From: Arthrobacter burdickii
Lineage (GTDB): Bacteria > Actinomycetota > Actinomycetes > Actinomycetales > Micrococcaceae
DNA length: 64,000 nt
NCBI RefSeq assembly: GCF_030433645.1
Contig: NZ_JAROCG010000001.1
Coordinates: 2,046,001 to 2,110,000, forward strand
Direction of reading: 5' to 3'
A program made the translations under genes and the position numbers. Position 1 is the first letter of the stretch. Each line of letters begins with the position of its first letter. The notes under the pieces were generated by a model that ran no database searches, was not told the DNA's origin, and saw only the letters and a program-made list of their open reading frames with translations. Below are positions 10,082 to 17,812 of this stretch, in pieces.

Positions 10082-11166
10082 GCGACTGGGCAGGAATTCT
10101 CTGGCTCGTGATCCTCCTGATGGGCAACGCCTTCTTCGTCGGGGCCGAGTTCGCGGTGATGTCCGCGCGCCGCAGCCAGATCGAACCTCTCGCCGAGGCG
10201 GGCTCGAAGCGCGCCAGGACCACGATCTGGGCCATGGAGCACGTGTCCCTCATGCTCGCCTGCTCCCAGCTGGGCATCACGGTGTGTTCGCTCCTGATCC
10301 TGCAGGTCGCCGAGCCTGCGATCCATCACCTGTTCGTCGTCCCGTTCGAGGCCGTCGGGGTGCCGGAGGGAGTGGCGGACGGCGTCGCCTTCGGCCTGGC
10401 CCTGATGCTGGTCACCTTCCTCCACGTGACCTTCGGCGAGATGGTGCCGAAGAACATCTCGGTCTCCGTCGCCGACAAGGCAGCGCTGCTCCTGGCTCCG
10501 CCGCTCGTCCTGATCGCGCGCGTCGTCCATCCTGTGATCTCCTCGCTGAACTGGTCCGCGAACCACATCCTGCGTGTACTCGGCGTGGAGCCGAAGGACG
10601 AGGTCTCCTCGACCTACACGCTCGAGGAAGTGCAGTCCATCGTGGAGGAGTCCACGAAGAGCGGGCTGGTCGACGACGAGTCCGGGCTCATCACCAGTGC
10701 GCTCGAGTTCTCCGGCCAGACCGCCGAGACCACCATGGTTCCCCTCAGCGAGCTCGTCACCGTCCGGACCGATGCGACTCCCGAGGACTTCGAGCGGGCG
10801 GTGGGCCGTACCGGGTTCTCCCGCTTCGTGATGGTGGACGACCACGGCAACCTCACCGGCTACATGCACCTGAAGGACATCATGTCGATGCCGCAGGCGA
10901 TGTACCGCAGGCCCATCACGGAGAACAAGGTCCGCACGCTCGCCAACCTGTCGCTCCATGACGAGATCGAGGACGCCCTCACCGTGATGCAGCGGACGGG
11001 CTCGCACCTCGCACGCGTCCTGGGACCGGACGGCTCGACCCGTGGCGTGCTCTTCCTGGAGGACGTGATCGAGCAGCTCGTCGGCGAGATCCGGGATGCG
11101 ACGCAGAACCAGGGCGCCCGGAGGACGGGCGAGGGCGTCAACGGGACGGAGACCCCCGTCGCCTGA
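10078..11166 (+). CDS. CNNM/CorC-type membrane protein with CBS pair, second copy
   Basis: A 362-aa paralogue of the preceding gene: DUF21 transmembrane domain (MGNAFFVGAEFAVMSARRSQIE near the start, GEMVPKNISVS), then a CBS pair (GYMHLKDI..., GVLFLEDVIEQLVGEIRD). It ends soon after the CBS region, so unlike its partner it lacks most or all of the CorC_HlyC domain. GGAAGGA precedes the overlapping ATG. Pairs of a long and a short DUF21 protein are common in Actinobacteria. Likely inner-membrane divalent-cation handling; the specific ion is unknown. Confidence 0.92.
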   Translation: MSDWAGILWLVILLMGNAFFVGAEFAVMSARRSQIEPLAEAGSKRARTTIWAMEHVSLMLACSQLGITVCSLLILQVAEPAIHHLFVVPFEAVGVPEGVADGVAFGLALMLVTFLHVTFGEMVPKNISVSVADKAALLLAPPLVLIARVVHPVISSLNWSANHILRVLGVEPKDEVSSTYTLEEVQSIVEESTKSGLVDDESGLITSALEFSGQTAETTMVPLSELVTVRTDATPEDFERAVGRTGFSRFVMVDDHGNLTGYMHLKDIMSMPQAMYRRPITENKVRTLANLSLHDEIEDALTVMQRTGSHLARVLGPDGSTRGVLFLEDVIEQLVGEIRDATQNQGARRTGEGVNGTETPVA

Positions 11167-11188
11167 GGGCCGGTTCCATGCTCCAGAG

Positions 11189-11246
11189 ATGCGAACCATT
11201 CGCATTCGGGTTATGCTCGGTCCGCTAACGTAAATTGTTCTCATTA
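11189..11246 (+). promoter_or_regulatory. Two palindromes upstream of znuA, probable Zur operator region
   Basis: The first is a perfect 7-3-7 inverted repeat ATGCGAA-CCA-TTCGCAT (11189-11205). The second is an AT-rich imperfect palindrome at 11226-11246, of the form TAAxG..AA..TT..CxTTA, which resembles Fur/Zur-family boxes. It ends 17 nt before the znuA ATG and would overlap the core promoter. A Fur-family gene with zinc-binding residues lies 4 kb downstream, so zinc-dependent repression is a reasonable inference. Confidence 0.6.
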
Positions 11247-11263
11247 GTCTGATCGAGGTCCCG

Positions 11264-12295
11264 ATGCCCCTTTCCCGCCGTCTCGCCGTGCCCGCCCTCC
11301 TGGCGGTCTCCACCCTCGGCCTCGCCGCATGCGGGGACGGCGGGTCCGGGGCTCCGGGATCCTCCGGCGCCGACGACGGTGTGCTCACGATCGTGACCCC
11401 CACGAACGTGTACGGGGACATCGCCGCAGCCGTGGGAGGGGACGACGTCGAGGTGACGGCCATCGTCACCAGCCTCAGCCAGGACCCCCACTCCTACGAG
11501 CCAACCGTGCAGGACAAGCTGTCGGTGTCCGGGGCCGATCTCGTGATCGAGAACGGCGGAGGCTACGACGCGTTCCTCGGCAGGCTCGCCGACGAGACGG
11601 GTGTGGCGACGGTGCTCAGCGCCGTCGAGGTGTCAGGCCTCGAGGAGGGTCACGAGGAGGGTCACGAGGAGGGTCACGAGGACACGGACGGCGCCTCCGG
11701 CGCTTCTGCCGGCGCCTCCGGTGATGCCTCTGCCGACGCCTCGGCCCACGAGGAAGGCCACCAGCACGGCACGTTCAACGAGCACGTCTGGTACGACCTC
11801 CCTGCGATGGTGGGGCTCGCCGACGCCATCGCCGAGGAGCTCGGCCGGCTCGACGGGGACAACGCCGAAGCGTACCGCGAGCGGGCGGACGCCTTCGCCG
11901 CGCAGCTCCAGCCGATCCAGGACGGGCTCGCCGCCCTCGCCTCGGACGGACCCGGGGGTGAGGTCGCCGTGACCGAGCCGGTCCCCGCCTACCTCCTGGA
12001 GGCGGCGGGCCTCGAGAACGTCACGCCGGAGGAATTCAGCGAGGCCATCGAGGAGGAGACGGATGTCCCTGTCGCGGTGCTCCAGGAGATGAAGACGCTC
12101 GTGTCCGGCGGGACCCTCGCCTTCCTTGCCTACAATGGGCAGACCGAAGGATCGCAGACGGAAGCGGTACGCTCCGCGGCCGACGACGCGGGCCTCCCCG
12201 TCCTCGACTTCACCGAGACACTGCCCGAGGGCGAGGACTACGTCTCCTGGATGACTGCCAACACGGAGAACATCGAGGCTGCCCTCGCCTCCTGA
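11264..12295 (+). CDS. znuA: Zinc ABC transporter substrate-binding lipoprotein
   Basis: A 343-aa cluster A-I metal-binding protein that captures Zn2+ (less likely Mn2+) outside the membrane for import. Signal MPLSRRLAVPALLAVSTLGL followed by AAC gives lipidation at Cys23. A mobile His/Glu-rich loop (three EEGH repeats, residues 127-138, then HEEGHQHG) is typical of zinc rather than manganese binders. Conserved pieces include DPHSYEPTVQD, NEHVWYDLPAM and the C-terminal LDFTETLPEGEDY. GAGG precedes the ATG by 5 nt. First gene of znuA-znuC-znuB. The loop is encoded by a 12-bp tandem repeat (11642-11677). Confidence 0.95.
   Translation: MPLSRRLAVPALLAVSTLGLAACGDGGSGAPGSSGADDGVLTIVTPTNVYGDIAAAVGGDDVEVTAIVTSLSQDPHSYEPTVQDKLSVSGADLVIENGGGYDAFLGRLADETGVATVLSAVEVSGLEEGHEEGHEEGHEDTDGASGASAGASGDASADASAHEEGHQHGTFNEHVWYDLPAMVGLADAIAEELGRLDGDNAEAYRERADAFAAQLQPIQDGLAALASDGPGGEVAVTEPVPAYLLEAAGLENVTPEEFSEAIEEETDVPVAVLQEMKTLVSGGTLAFLAYNGQTEGSQTEAVRSAADDAGLPVLDFTETLPEGEDYVSWMTANTENIEAALAS
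11642..11677 (+). repeat. 12-bp tandem repeat in znuA
   Basis: Three perfect copies of GAGGAGGGTCAC encode Glu-Glu-Gly-His three times, making the start of the histidine-rich metal-buffering loop. Confidence 0.9.
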
Positions 12296-12377
12296 GGGCC
12301 GGGAGGTCCTACCCCGCACCACCCTGCTCGACCCCGGCACGCTCATATGAACCCCGACAGACTGGAAGCCGCACCGC

Positions 12378-13214
12378 ATGACCTCGACGATGCCCGGCCA
12401 GGCCTCCCCGGACGGGGCAGGCGGGACGCCGGCGATCCGCCTGCGCGGCGCGGCGCTCTCCTTCGGCGACCGGACGCTGTGGGAGGGACTTGACCTCGAC
12501 ATCATGCCCGGCGAGTTCTTCGCCGTGCTCGGCCCCAACGGGTCGGGGAAGACGAGCTTCCTGAAGGTTCTCCTGGGCCTGCAGCCGCTCGACACCGGCA
12601 CGGCGACCATCGCCGGCCGGCCCATCACCCGCGGCAGCCGGAACCTCGGCTACATCCCGCAGCAAAAGTCCTTCCCGCCCGAGACGCCGCTCCGGGCCCG
12701 GGACCTCGTGGGCCTCGGCGTCGACGGCCACCGGTGGGGCCTGAGGATGCGCAACCGCCACTACGACGAGACAGTGCACAGGCTCCTGCGCGACGTCGGC
12801 GCGGAGTCCTACGCGGACGCCCCTGTCGGGCTGCTGTCCGGCGGCGAGCAGCAGCGGCTGCGCGCGGCCCAGGCACTCGCCACGGACCCGGCGGTACTCC
12901 TGTGCGACGAGCCCCTGCTGTCGCTGGACCTGAACCACCAGCAGGCGGTCAGCGCCCTCATCGACCGGCAGCGCCGCGAGAAGAACAGCGCCGTGGTGTT
13001 CGTGACCCACGAGATCAATCCCGTGATCGACTACGTGGACCGCGTGCTCTACCTCGCGGACGGCAGGTTCCGCGTCGGGTCACCCGCCGAGGTCATGACC
13101 AGCGAGGTGCTCTCCGAGCTCTACGACAGCCCCGTCGAGGTCCTGCACAGCAACGGCCGGATCGTCGTCGTCGGACTGCCCGACGCCACCACCCACCACC
13201 ACGAGAGCGCCTAG
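12378..13214 (+). CDS. znuC: Zinc ABC transporter ATP-binding protein
   Basis: A 278-aa ABC ATPase energising metal uptake. Walker A GPNGSGKT (residues 52-59), Q-loop YIPQQKS, signature LSGGEQQR (153-160), Walker B AVLLCDEP (172-179) and switch His in FVTHEIN. The C-terminus carries a small THHHES tail that could touch metal. It begins 82 nt after znuA and ends 3 nt before znuB. No strong Shine-Dalgarno precedes the ATG. Confidence 0.94.
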   Translation: MTSTMPGQASPDGAGGTPAIRLRGAALSFGDRTLWEGLDLDIMPGEFFAVLGPNGSGKTSFLKVLLGLQPLDTGTATIAGRPITRGSRNLGYIPQQKSFPPETPLRARDLVGLGVDGHRWGLRMRNRHYDETVHRLLRDVGAESYADAPVGLLSGGEQQRLRAAQALATDPAVLLCDEPLLSLDLNHQQAVSALIDRQRREKNSAVVFVTHEINPVIDYVDRVLYLADGRFRVGSPAEVMTSEVLSELYDSPVEVLHSNGRIVVVGLPDATTHHHESA

Positions 13215-13217
13215 GCC

Positions 13218-14123
13218 ATGGACTTCCAGGAGATCTTCAGCGCCATCTTCACCTTCGACAACTACGCGCAGCTGCTGCCCCTCGTCCGGAACTCGCTGAT
13301 CGCCGGAGCGGTCCTCGGGCTGCTCGGGGGTCTCATCGGGATGTTCGTGATGATGCGGGACCTCGCCTTCGCGGTCCACGGCATCGCCGAACTCTCCTTC
13401 GCCGGCGCGGCCTTCGCGCTCCTCGCAGGAGCCAACGTGGTCGCCGGTTCGCTCGTCGGGTCCGTCCTCGCCGCGCTCGTCCTCGGGCTGATGGGGATCC
13501 GGGCACGGGACAGGAACTCCATCATCGGTGTCGTCATGCCCTTCGGCCTCGGCCTGGGGATCCTGTTCCTCGCCCTGTACGAGGGCCGCGCTGCCAACAA
13601 GTTCGGCCTGCTCACCGGGCAGATCGTCTCGGTCGACGACGTGCAGCTCAACCTGCTCGTCGGGTGCGCGGTCGTCGTCATCCTCGCGCTGACCGCGATC
13701 TGGCGGCCCCTGACCTTCGCCAGTGCCGACGCAGACCTCGCGGAAGCACGTGGGGTACCCGTGCGGGGACTCTCGATCCTCTTCATGGTGCTGCTGGGGA
13801 TCGCGGTGGCGCTGTCCATCCAGGTCGTCGGAGCACTCCTGGTCCTCGCGCTTCTCATCACGCCGGCCGCCGCGGCACTGAAGGTCACCTCGGCGCCCGG
13901 TCCCGCCGTCCTGCTCAGCGTGGTGTTCGCCTGCACATCCGTGGTGGGCGGCATCCTGCTGGCGCTCGGCGGGCGCATCCCGATCAGTCCTTACGTGACC
14001 ACGATCTCCTTCGCGATTTACCTCGTGTGCCGCTTCATCAGTTCGCGGCGATCGGCGCGGCGGTCCAGGAGTCCGCGGGTCGCCGAACCCGTGCCGGGAC
14101 GTGCGGTGCCGACAGGTTCCTGA
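13218..14123 (+). CDS. znuB: Zinc ABC transporter permease
   Basis: A 301-aa ABC-3 family permease with about eight hydrophobic segments, forming the membrane channel of the ZnuABC importer. Recognisable stretches are GMFVMMRDLAFAVHGIAELS near the N-terminus and VQVVGALLVLALLITPAA-like sequence in the C-terminal half. The C-terminus is short and basic. It overlaps nothing and sits 3 nt after znuC, so it is co-transcribed. It is convergent with the MarR gene 70 nt downstream. Confidence 0.94.
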   Translation: MDFQEIFSAIFTFDNYAQLLPLVRNSLIAGAVLGLLGGLIGMFVMMRDLAFAVHGIAELSFAGAAFALLAGANVVAGSLVGSVLAALVLGLMGIRARDRNSIIGVVMPFGLGLGILFLALYEGRAANKFGLLTGQIVSVDDVQLNLLVGCAVVVILALTAIWRPLTFASADADLAEARGVPVRGLSILFMVLLGIAVALSIQVVGALLVLALLITPAAAALKVTSAPGPAVLLSVVFACTSVVGGILLALGGRIPISPYVTTISFAIYLVCRFISSRRSARRSRSPRVAEPVPGRAVPTGS

Positions 14124-14196
14124 ACCAGGAGCCCCGGATGGGGACCTGACCGGGTCCGAGCCCTGGGCGCGGGCCGACGGGTGAGGAGGCTCGGGT

Positions 14197-14736
14197 TCAG
14201 GAGCCGGGGACGCGGTCCGGCTCGCCGACCGCGTCGGTGATGGCCTGCTCCATGCTCCGCAGGAAGCGGGTGACGGTCTCCGTCTCCTCGCGGGTGAGGC
14301 TGTCCGCCGCCGCCAGGACTCCCCGTTTCTCGATGTCGAAGGCCGCCTGGAATTCGTCGGTGGCCTTCTCGCCCGGCTCGAGGATGACCGCGCGGCGATC
14401 GACGGGGTGACGGCGCCTGCGGATGTAGCCGGCCCTTTCGAGGCGGTCGATCACGAGGGTCGTCGATGCGCTCGAGATGCCGAGTGCGAGTGCGAGTTCC
14501 TTGGGGCTCGCGCCCTGGTCCTGCTGCCATACGGCGAGGAGGTAGCGGAGTGCGGCGAGGTCCGTCTCGTTGACGTTCAGCCGCTGGCTGAGGCTTCGAC
14601 GGAGTCCGCTCTCCACGGCGCGGTAGGCCCTCAGTGCGTTGAGCACGTCGACCCCGGTCGCGGGCCGAGCGGCCGCTCCTTCTCCGGACGGGGGGTACCA
14701 GTAGCCGGCTCCCTGCCGTGCGTCCGAAGGTTTCAT
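14197..14736 (-). CDS. MarR family transcriptional regulator, first of a tandem pair
   Basis: A 179-aa winged-helix regulator. The recognition region is LALALGISSASTTLVIDRLERAGYIRRR followed by the wing (HPVDRRAVIL), flanked by helices that should form the dimer interface. There is an unusual ~40-residue N-terminal extension containing GYWYPPSGEGAA. The ATG lies exactly 6 nt after a -10 hexamer (TAAACT) with no Shine-Dalgarno, so the mRNA is probably leaderless. Its neighbour upstream is a paralogue on the same strand. No dedicated target gene is adjacent, so autoregulation or a remote regulon is likely. Ligand unknown. Confidence 0.88.
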   Translation of the reverse strand: MKPSDARQGAGYWYPPSGEGAAARPATGVDVLNALRAYRAVESGLRRSLSQRLNVNETDLAALRYLLAVWQQDQGASPKELALALGISSASTTLVIDRLERAGYIRRRRHPVDRRAVILEPGEKATDEFQAAFDIEKRGVLAAADSLTREETETVTRFLRSMEQAITDAVGEPDRVPGS

Positions 14737-14742
14737 GGCTAC

Positions 14743-14821
14743 AGTTTAGACCATCTAGTAGTTCAGCTCTCTAGGTAAGCGCTGTTTTCCCTACTTCCAG
14801 ACGGTTTTTCCCTTCTTCCAG
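14743..14821 (-). promoter_or_regulatory. Leaderless MarR promoter with a palindrome and 21-bp-phased direct repeats
   Basis: On the minus strand TAAACT (14743-14748) is the -10. TAGA-CCA-TCTA (14747-14757) overlaps it and could be a repressor half-site pair. Further upstream two 16-bp copies, TTTTCCCTACTTCCAG (14785-14800) and TTTTCCCTTCTTCCAG (14806-14821), differ at one base and start 21 bp apart, two helical turns. This spacing suits two protein dimers on one DNA face. Confidence 0.5.
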
Positions 14822-14830
14822 GATGCCGGC

Positions 14831-15376
14831 TCAAGCCCCGGGGCGTTCCGGCTCCGGGAACGAGAAGTCGAGTTCGAGCATGGCCTTTCCCAGGTCGTCG
14901 AGGAAACGGCGGATGGTGTCGCTCTCCTCGGGTGAGAGGGCGGCGGCGATCTCCATCATCCGCTCGTGCATCGTGCCCATGGTCGAGCGCACCTCGTTGT
15001 CCGTGGCGGCCGTGGGCCAGATCTCGATGGAGCGTCCGTCGGTTCCGCTCCGGCGCCGCTCGGCGTGGCCGCTCTTCTCGAGGCGGTCGATCAGGACGGT
15101 GGTGGCGGCGGTGGAGATCTCGAGCTCGCGCGCGAGTGCGGCGGCGGTAAGAGGGCTTCCCGCCTGCCCTGCGCGGAGCATCAGGCGCAGTGCCGTCATG
15201 TCCGTCTTCCCCAGGTGCATCGAGTCGCGGCTCTTGCCTCGCATGAAGCTCTCCGCGTTGCGGTAGCAGCGCACTGCCTCGACCAGGCCCTCGAGGCGAC
15301 CGGAGTCCTCGCGGACACCGGATTCGGCTGCGAACGTGCTCGGCTCCACCGGGGCGGAGCTGTCGGAAGGCGTCAC
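14831..15376 (-). CDS. MarR family transcriptional regulator, second of a tandem pair
   Basis: A 181-aa winged-helix protein clearly related to its neighbour: it shares the YRxxES...R motif in the first helices and the recognition segment LARELEISTAATTVLIDRLEKSGHAERRR. The wing contains GTDGRSIEI. The GTG start is 6 nt downstream of TAGGCT with no Shine-Dalgarno, suggesting another leaderless message. The gene stops 94 nt upstream of the first MarR start, and that gap contains phased direct repeats. The two genes look like an old tandem duplication, now well diverged. Confidence 0.88.
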   Translation of the reverse strand: MTPSDSSAPVEPSTFAAESGVREDSGRLEGLVEAVRCYRNAESFMRGKSRDSMHLGKTDMTALRLMLRAGQAGSPLTAAALARELEISTAATTVLIDRLEKSGHAERRRSGTDGRSIEIWPTAATDNEVRSTMGTMHERMMEIAAALSPEESDTIRRFLDDLGKAMLELDFSFPEPERPGA

Positions 15377-15382
15377 GGATCC

Positions 15383-15388
15383 AGCCTA
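15383..15388 (-). promoter_or_regulatory. -10 of the second MarR gene
   Basis: TAGGCT on the minus strand, 6 nt upstream of the GTG start; the predicted transcript begins at or next to the start codon. Confidence 0.5.
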
Positions 15389-15493
15389 ATGGACGGCACC
15401 GGCGTCGTCAGCGCTGCGGTGGTGCCCACGGTGGCCCTTCCCGTCTGCGGCAGGGAGTGCAACGGTTGCCCTGCCGACGTCCGGACGGCGATG

Positions 15494-15994
15494 TCAGGAC
15501 CCTGCTGCGAGCGCCGCGCAGTCCGGACAGACCCCGTGGATCTCGACAGTATGGGCGGCATCGGTGAACCCGTGTTCTGCGGCGATGCGCGCGGCCCATT
15601 GCTCGACGGCGGGCGCCTCGACTTCCACGGCCCGTCCGCAGTTCCGGCACAGCAGGTGGTGGTGGTGATGTTCGACGGCGCACCGGCGGTAGACCGCCTC
15701 GTTGTCACCGTTGCGCAGCACGTCCACCAAACCGTCGTCGGCCATGGACTGGAGGATGCGGTAGGTGGTGGCGAGGGACACCGATTCCCCGCGGTCGTGC
15801 AGCACCCGGTGGAGTTCCTGCGTGCTGACGAAGTCGGCCAGTGCGTCGAGGGCGGCGCTGACGGCCCGCCGCTGGCGCGTGACGCGCTGCTCCTTGCGGG
15901 CAGGCTGCGGTGCCGGGGCCGGATCCGGGCTCGACACCGGGACCGACCCGGAGACTGCCGTCGGTACTGCCTCGGATGTCGCCTCAGGCGTCAT
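15494..15994 (-). CDS. zur: Fur family regulator, probable zinc uptake regulator Zur
   Basis: A 166-aa metal-dependent repressor. After a disordered Pro/Ala/Ser-rich N-terminus (~30 residues) comes the Fur winged helix (QRVTRQRRAVSAALDALADF ... SLATTYRILQSMADDGLVDVL) and the dimerisation domain. A run of five His (109-113) plus Cys116, Cys119, Cys156 and Cys159 provide the regulatory and structural zinc sites typical of Fur-family proteins. Closeness to znuACB, with palindromes at the znuA promoter, favours Zur over Fur. It is divergent from the MBL-fold gene. Confidence 0.85.
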   Translation of the reverse strand: MTPEATSEAVPTAVSGSVPVSSPDPAPAPQPARKEQRVTRQRRAVSAALDALADFVSTQELHRVLHDRGESVSLATTYRILQSMADDGLVDVLRNGDNEAVYRRCAVEHHHHHLLCRNCGRAVEVEAPAVEQWAARIAAEHGFTDAAHTVEIHGVCPDCAALAAGS

Positions 15995-16041
15995 GTCCTA
16001 CCCTTTCCGCGGGCACTCGGAGGCCCTGGACCAGAGTCAAG

Positions 16042-16067
16042 ATTATCAGCGCCGCCGCGGGTAGTCT
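16042..16067. promoter_or_regulatory. Divergent promoters of zur and the MBL-fold gene
   Basis: On the plus strand TAGTCT (16062-16067) is 6 nt before the MBL-fold ATG, giving a leaderless start. On the minus strand GATAAT (16042-16047) could be the zur -10, leaving a 5' UTR of about 40 nt. The two -10 elements are only 14 bp apart, so the promoters probably compete. Confidence 0.45.
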
Positions 16068-16073
16068 GGGCCC

Positions 16074-16730
16074 ATGCTGCTCACGAAGTTCACCCATTCC
16101 TGCGTACGGTTCGAGCAGGACGGGCGCGCACTCGTCGTCGACCCCGGAACGTTCTCCGAGGTCGAGGAAGCCCTCGAGGGCGCCGGCGCCGTCCTGGTCA
16201 CCCACGAGCACCCGGACCACATCGACCTGGACAGGGTCGTCGCGGCGCTGTCCCGGAACCTGTCCGTGGAGCTGTGGGCGCCACGGGGCGTGGCCGACGC
16301 GGTCCGCGAGGGCCTGGGCGACGCCGCAGGGGAGCGGGTCCACGCCGTGGCCGGCGGCGAGGAGTTCTCCGCCGCGGGGTTCGGTGTGCGGACCTTCGGC
16401 GGACAGCACGCACTCATCCATCCGCTGGTCCCGCTCGTCGCCAACGTGGGCTTCCTGATCGACGGCGTCTACCATCCGGGTGACTCGTTCATCGTGCCGG
16501 ATGGCATCGACGTCGACACCCTCCTTGTCCCCGTGCATGCGCCGTGGTCGAAACTGGCGGAAGTGGTGGACTTCGTCGTCTCCGTCCGTGCGCCCCGCGC
16601 GTTCCAGATCCACGATGCCCTCCTCAATGACACGGGACTGGGCATGGTCGAGGGCCACGTGACGCGCCTCGGTTCGCGGTACGGCACAGCCTTCGCCCAC
16701 CTCGCGGTCCGCGAGAGCATCGAGATCTGA
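16074..16730 (+). CDS. MBL-fold metal-dependent hydrolase
   Basis: A 218-aa metallo-beta-lactamase-fold protein of the UlaG-like/YtkL type. The metal motif THEHPDHID spans residues 43-51 (HxHxDH). Later ligands are likely His in FGGQHALIHP and Asp in YHPGDSFIVP; HAPW follows. The start MLLTKFTHSCVRFEQ is typical of the family. No signal peptide, so cytosolic. The ATG directly follows a -10 element by 6 nt and lacks a Shine-Dalgarno. The substrate cannot be told from sequence, and neighbours give no pathway clue. Confidence 0.88.
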   Translation: MLLTKFTHSCVRFEQDGRALVVDPGTFSEVEEALEGAGAVLVTHEHPDHIDLDRVVAALSRNLSVELWAPRGVADAVREGLGDAAGERVHAVAGGEEFSAAGFGVRTFGGQHALIHPLVPLVANVGFLIDGVYHPGDSFIVPDGIDVDTLLVPVHAPWSKLAEVVDFVVSVRAPRAFQIHDALLNDTGLGMVEGHVTRLGSRYGTAFAHLAVRESIEI

Positions 16731-16968
16731 GGCGGCGCCTGCCGCCCGCCGTCGTTCCCGCACTCGTTCCCGCACTGAAGGGCAGGACGGGCAGCTGTGC
16801 CCTCCGGGTGCACCTGGACGCGGCGGTGCCCGAAAGGGGGCGGCGAAGAAAAGAGTGTCGGCTGACGGGTCCCTTGGTGTCCGGAGCGCCGTGTGGTGGA
16901 CTGGCCTGCATCAGGACCGGGCGCGGTCACCACCGCGTCCCGGTCGCCCGTCCCGACAGGAGATCTCG

Positions 16969-17796
16969 ATGAAGACTCTGATGGATGTGCAGGAGCTGCA
17001 GGACCGGATGACCTCCGGCGCGCAGACTCTCCTGCTCGATGTTCGCTGGTCCCTGGGCGACCCCGCCGGCCACGAGCATTACCGTGCAGCTCACATACCG
17101 GGCGCCGTGTACGTGGACCTGGAGACGCAGCTGTGCGCTCCCGGTGGGCCCGGTCTCGGCCGCCATCCGCTTCCCGACGCCGATGCCCTGCAGGAAGCCG
17201 CCCGCCAGTGGGGGCTCGACGACGGGGACACGGTGGTCGCCTACGACGATTCGGGCAACCTCGCCGCCGCGCGCCTCTGGTGGCTCCTGCGCGATGCCGG
17301 GTTCGCATCGGTTCGCCTGCTCGACGGCGGCCTCACTGCCTGGCGCGCAGCCGGGTTCGACGTCGAGGGCGGGGAGGAGCGGCACTGCGTGGGCAACGTC
17401 CATCTCTCCACGGGTCATATGCCGGTGGTCTCGATCCCCGACCTCCTCGAGCCGTCAGGAGTCGACGTCCTCCTCGACGCCCGGGCCGGGGAACGCTTCC
17501 GGGGTGAGCAGGAGCCGGTCGACCCACAGGCCGGCCATGTCCCCGGGGCGGTCAGCGCACCCACGACGGACAACCTGGGCGATGACAGGCGCTTCCGGCC
17601 GGTCGAGGAACTCCGGAGCCGCTTCGCCTCGCTGGGCGCCGACCGCGGGAGGGTCGCGGTCTACTGCGGGTCGGGCATCACGGCCGCCCACGAGATAGCG
17701 GCCCTCGAGATCGCGGGCATCGACGCGGCGCTGTTCCCCGGCTCCTGGTCCCAGTGGTCGACGACGCAGGGGCTGCCCGTGGTGACGGGCGGCTGA
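16969..17796 (+). CDS. Sulfurtransferase with two rhodanese domains
   Basis: A 275-aa thiosulfate/3-mercaptopyruvate sulfurtransferase-type enzyme. The N-terminal rhodanese domain (VQELQDRM...LLDVRW...HIPGAVYVDLE) is catalytically inactive, as usual. The C-terminal domain carries the active-site loop CGSGITA with Cys233. It moves sulfane sulfur to thiol acceptors or cyanide in the cytosol. The ATG follows AGGAG by 6 nt. A longer frame reaches back to 16855, but it lacks conservation and a ribosome site. The CGSGIT loop resembles both subfamilies, so the donor is not assigned. Confidence 0.92.
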   Translation: MKTLMDVQELQDRMTSGAQTLLLDVRWSLGDPAGHEHYRAAHIPGAVYVDLETQLCAPGGPGLGRHPLPDADALQEAARQWGLDDGDTVVAYDDSGNLAAARLWWLLRDAGFASVRLLDGGLTAWRAAGFDVEGGEERHCVGNVHLSTGHMPVVSIPDLLEPSGVDVLLDARAGERFRGEQEPVDPQAGHVPGAVSAPTTDNLGDDRRFRPVEELRSRFASLGADRGRVAVYCGSGITAAHEIAALEIAGIDAALFPGSWSQWSTTQGLPVVTGG

Positions 17797-17812
17797 GGGG
17801 AACGGGAGTCCC

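Noticed and set aside
16735-16968. Start of the sulfurtransferase further upstream at 16855
   Set aside because: The extra segment is not rhodanese-like, and the ATG at 16969 has a proper Shine-Dalgarno and begins the conserved domain.
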